From DASQPR01 sp035713725 (lineage in GTDB: Bacteria > Actinomycetota > Actinomycetes > Mycobacteriales > Micromonosporaceae), in assembly GCA_035713725.1 (NCBI GenBank), contig DASTMZ010000158.1, forward strand, positions 1 through 14,902: a stretch of DNA of 14,902 nt. Direction: 5' to 3'. Below, one piece after another: positions 13,521-14,902 of the stretch. The notes beneath the pieces are model-generated. The model was given only the letters and a program-made list of their open reading frames with translations, was not told the DNA's origin and did not search any database. Made by a program: the position numbers and the translations under genes. Positions within the stretch are counted from its first letter, which is position 1; every line of letters starts with the position of its first letter.

Positions 13521-13523
13521 GTG

Positions 13524-13838
13524 TCAGAGCGCGTCTTCCAGCAGCCGTACGAGATCGCTCTTGGGCCGCGCGCCGGCGACCGAAGAGACCGGCTGCCCGC
13601 CCTTGAACACCGTCAGCGTCGGCACCGACATCACGCGGTAGTCGCGCGCGGTGTTGGGGTTCGAGTCGATGTCCATCTTCACGATCTTGACCTTGTCGCC
13701 CATCTCGCGGGCGAGCTCCTTGAGGATCGGCTCGACGCGCAGACACGGTCCGCACCACTCGGCCCAGAAGTCAACCAGCACCGGGGTCGGCGACATCAGC
13801 ACCTCGTCGGTGAATGTCGCATCCGTGACTTCGTCCAT
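13524..13838 (-). CDS. trxA: Thioredoxin
   Basis: This 104-residue protein is thioredoxin. The redox site is Trp28-Cys29-Gly-Pro-Cys32 in VDFWAEWCGPC, with the conserved buried Asp23, and the cis-proline is Pro73 in SVPTLTVF; the GARPKSDL segment closes the fold. It reduces protein disulfides in the cytoplasm (ribonucleotide reductase and others) and is recycled by the reductase encoded just upstream. The ATG at 13838 gives normal thioredoxin length and has AGGAAGG a few bases upstream; the longer open frame to 13982 would add 48 Arg-rich residues and overlap trxB. Gene order trxB-trxA-cwlM matches Rv3913-Rv3914-Rv3915 of M. tuberculosis. Confidence 0.97.
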   Translation of the reverse strand: MDEVTDATFTDEVLMSPTPVLVDFWAEWCGPCLRVEPILKELAREMGDKVKIVKMDIDSNPNTARDYRVMSVPTLTVFKGGQPVSSVAGARPKSDLVRLLEDAL

Positions 13839-13923
13839 CTCTACCTTCCTGGTCTGCGGTCGCTCGCATCGTTCGGTGCGTCGACGGGCGCGCCGGCGTC
13901 CGAAGTACGCCGGCCCTAGGACG

Positions 13924-14865
13924 TTACCCCTCGGGCGTCTCGAGCGACGCGATGAAACGCTCGGCGTCGAGCGCCGCGGCACAGCCGGTGCCAGCCGCGG
14001 TAACGGCCTGCCGATAGGTGTGGTCGACGAGATCGCCGGCGGCGAACACGCCGTTGAGGTTCGTCTGGGTGCCCGGCGCGGTCACCTGCACGTAGCCGGC
14101 CGCATCGCAGGTCACCTCGTGGCGGAACAGCTCGCTGCGGGGGTCGTGGCCGATCGCCACGAAGACGCCGCCCGCGTCGATCACCCGTTCGGCCCCGGTG
14201 ACCGTGTCGCGCACCCGTACGCCGACGACCTTGCCGTTCTCACCGAGCACCTCGGTGACCACGGAGTTCCACGCGACCTTGATCTTCTCGTTGCGCAACG
14301 CGCGCTCCGCCATGATCTTGCTGGCGCGGAACTGGTCGCGGCGGTGGATGATCGTCACGGACGAGGCGAACCTGGTCAGGAACGTGGCCTCCTCCATCGC
14401 CGAGTCGCCGCCACCGACCACCACGATGTCCTGGCCGCGGAAGAAGAAGCCGTCGCAGGTGGCACACGAGGACACGCCGTGGCCGAGCAGCTCCTGCTCG
14501 CCCGGTACGTTCAACGGCCGCCACGCGGAGCCGGTCGAGAGGATGACGGCCTTCGCGCGGTACGCGGTCTCGCCGACGTACACGACCTTGATCCCGCCGT
14601 TCAACTCGACGCGCGATGCATCGTCGGTGATGAACTCGGCACCAAAGTGCTCGGCCTGCTTGCGCATGTTGTCCATGAGCTCGGGACCCATGATCCCGTC
14701 CGGGAAGCCGGGGAAGTTCTCGACGTCGGTGGTGGTCATCAGCGCGCCGCCAGATGCGACGCCCTCGATGACCAGGGGACGAAGATTCGCGCGGGCGGCG
14801 TACACCGCCGCGGTGTATCCCGCCGGGCCGGAGCCGACGATGATCAGATTGCGTACCTCGGACAC
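13924..14865 (-). CDS. trxB: Thioredoxin-disulfide reductase
   Basis: This 313-residue flavoprotein uses NADPH to reduce thioredoxin. The N-terminal FAD-binding motif is IIVGSGPAGYTAA (8-20); the redox-active pair is Cys134-Ala-Thr-Cys137; the NADPH fold has VVVGGGDSAMEEA (148-160) and HRRDQFR (174-180), whose arginines select NADPH. The second FAD block is GVFAAGDLVDHTYRQAVTAAG near the C-terminus. Length is typical for low-molecular-weight TrxR. The GTG start gives the standard N-terminus and has AAGGAG ten bases upstream inside the palindrome at 14876-14887. trxA starts 85 bases after its stop and is probably co-transcribed. Confidence 0.97.
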   Translation of the reverse strand: MSEVRNLIIVGSGPAGYTAAVYAARANLRPLVIEGVASGGALMTTTDVENFPGFPDGIMGPELMDNMRKQAEHFGAEFITDDASRVELNGGIKVVYVGETAYRAKAVILSTGSAWRPLNVPGEQELLGHGVSSCATCDGFFFRGQDIVVVGGGDSAMEEATFLTRFASSVTIIHRRDQFRASKIMAERALRNEKIKVAWNSVVTEVLGENGKVVGVRVRDTVTGAERVIDAGGVFVAIGHDPRSELFRHEVTCDAAGYVQVTAPGTQTNLNGVFAAGDLVDHTYRQAVTAAGTGCAAALDAERFIASLETPEG

Positions 14866-14875
14866 GTTGCCAGTG

Positions 14876-14887
14876 CTCCTTAAGGAG
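14876..14887. promoter_or_regulatory. 12-bp palindrome containing the trxB ribosome binding site
   Basis: CTCCTTAAGGAG is a perfect palindrome; its minus-strand half AAGGAG is the trxB ribosome binding site. It could be a fortuitous consequence of the site, an operator for a dimeric regulator, or a short structure hiding the site in mRNA (stem of at most four to five pairs). Confidence 0.4.
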
Positions 14888-14902
14888 ATCTGCGAGGGTC
14901 GC

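Larger units (their letters stand above)
13165..13523 (-). other. trxA-cwlM gap with repeats and a hairpin
   Basis: This 359-bp gap on the minus-strand unit has no convincing gene. It holds 15-bp tandem repeats at 13232-13275, a 12-bp direct repeat TGCCGAACGGCG at 13286-13297 and 13302-13313, and a hairpin just after trxA. It would be the leader or spacer of cwlM. I could not identify a cwlM promoter with a paired -35 and -10. Confidence 0.6.

Noticed and set aside
12241..13641. 466-codon plus-strand frame antisense to cwlM
   Set aside because: It mirrors cwlM; low-complexity composition and no domain.
13651..14883. 410-codon plus-strand frame antisense to trxA and trxB
   Set aside because: It is the mirror of trxB and trxA, whose motifs are unmistakable on the minus strand.

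Overview
The window is a stretch of high-GC chromosome next to the replication origin of an actinobacterium. The order rpmH, rnpA, yidD, yidC, jag, rsmG, parA, parB on one strand, with trxB, trxA, cwlM and a convergent GNAT gene further on, is the conserved origin-proximal layout known from mycobacteria and relatives. GTG starts, GTGA/ATGA overlaps and very G+C-rich wobble positions fit this. I cannot name the genus. The window stops short of dnaA, which should lie immediately left of position 1 on the minus strand.

Layout. Positions 1-738 are non-coding and hold five DnaA boxes (a pair at 46-65 and a triplet at exact 21-bp spacing at 238-288), a good sigma70-type promoter at 488-516 and a structured rpmH leader. 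Positions 739-2710 are the translationally coupled set rpmH-rnpA-yidD-yidC (ribosomal protein L34, RNase P protein, membrane insertion). After a strong hairpin come jag (KH-R3H RNA-binding protein) and rsmG (16S rRNA methyltransferase with an unusual disordered N-terminus), overlapping by 4 nt. A 472-bp gap precedes parA-parB. A terminator follows parB. The next 460 bp carry two parS sites with a second small cluster of DnaA boxes between them. A HIT-superfamily-like gene with a probable leaderless start follows.

Convergent to it on the minus strand is a two-gene unit: a PLP aminotransferase translationally coupled to an atypical D-Ala-D-Ala ligase-like ATP-grasp enzyme. A divergent GNAT-like gene is followed by an 18-bp x4 tandem repeat that almost abuts the stop codon of cwlM. 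The window closes with cwlM, trxA and trxB on the minus strand: a cytoplasmic amidase homologue that regulates peptidoglycan precursor synthesis in mycobacteria, thioredoxin and thioredoxin reductase.

How it fits together: DnaA boxes mark the initiation/dnaA-control region; ParA and ParB act on parS sites, two of which sit inside rsmG and parA coding sequence and two downstream of parB; the remaining genes serve translation, membrane insertion, redox balance and cell-wall synthesis. The least ordinary items are the second DnaA-box cluster flanked by parS sites, the coupled aminotransferase/ligase pair with altered ligase residues, the HIT-like protein with a substituted triad, and low-complexity expansions in several otherwise conserved genes.
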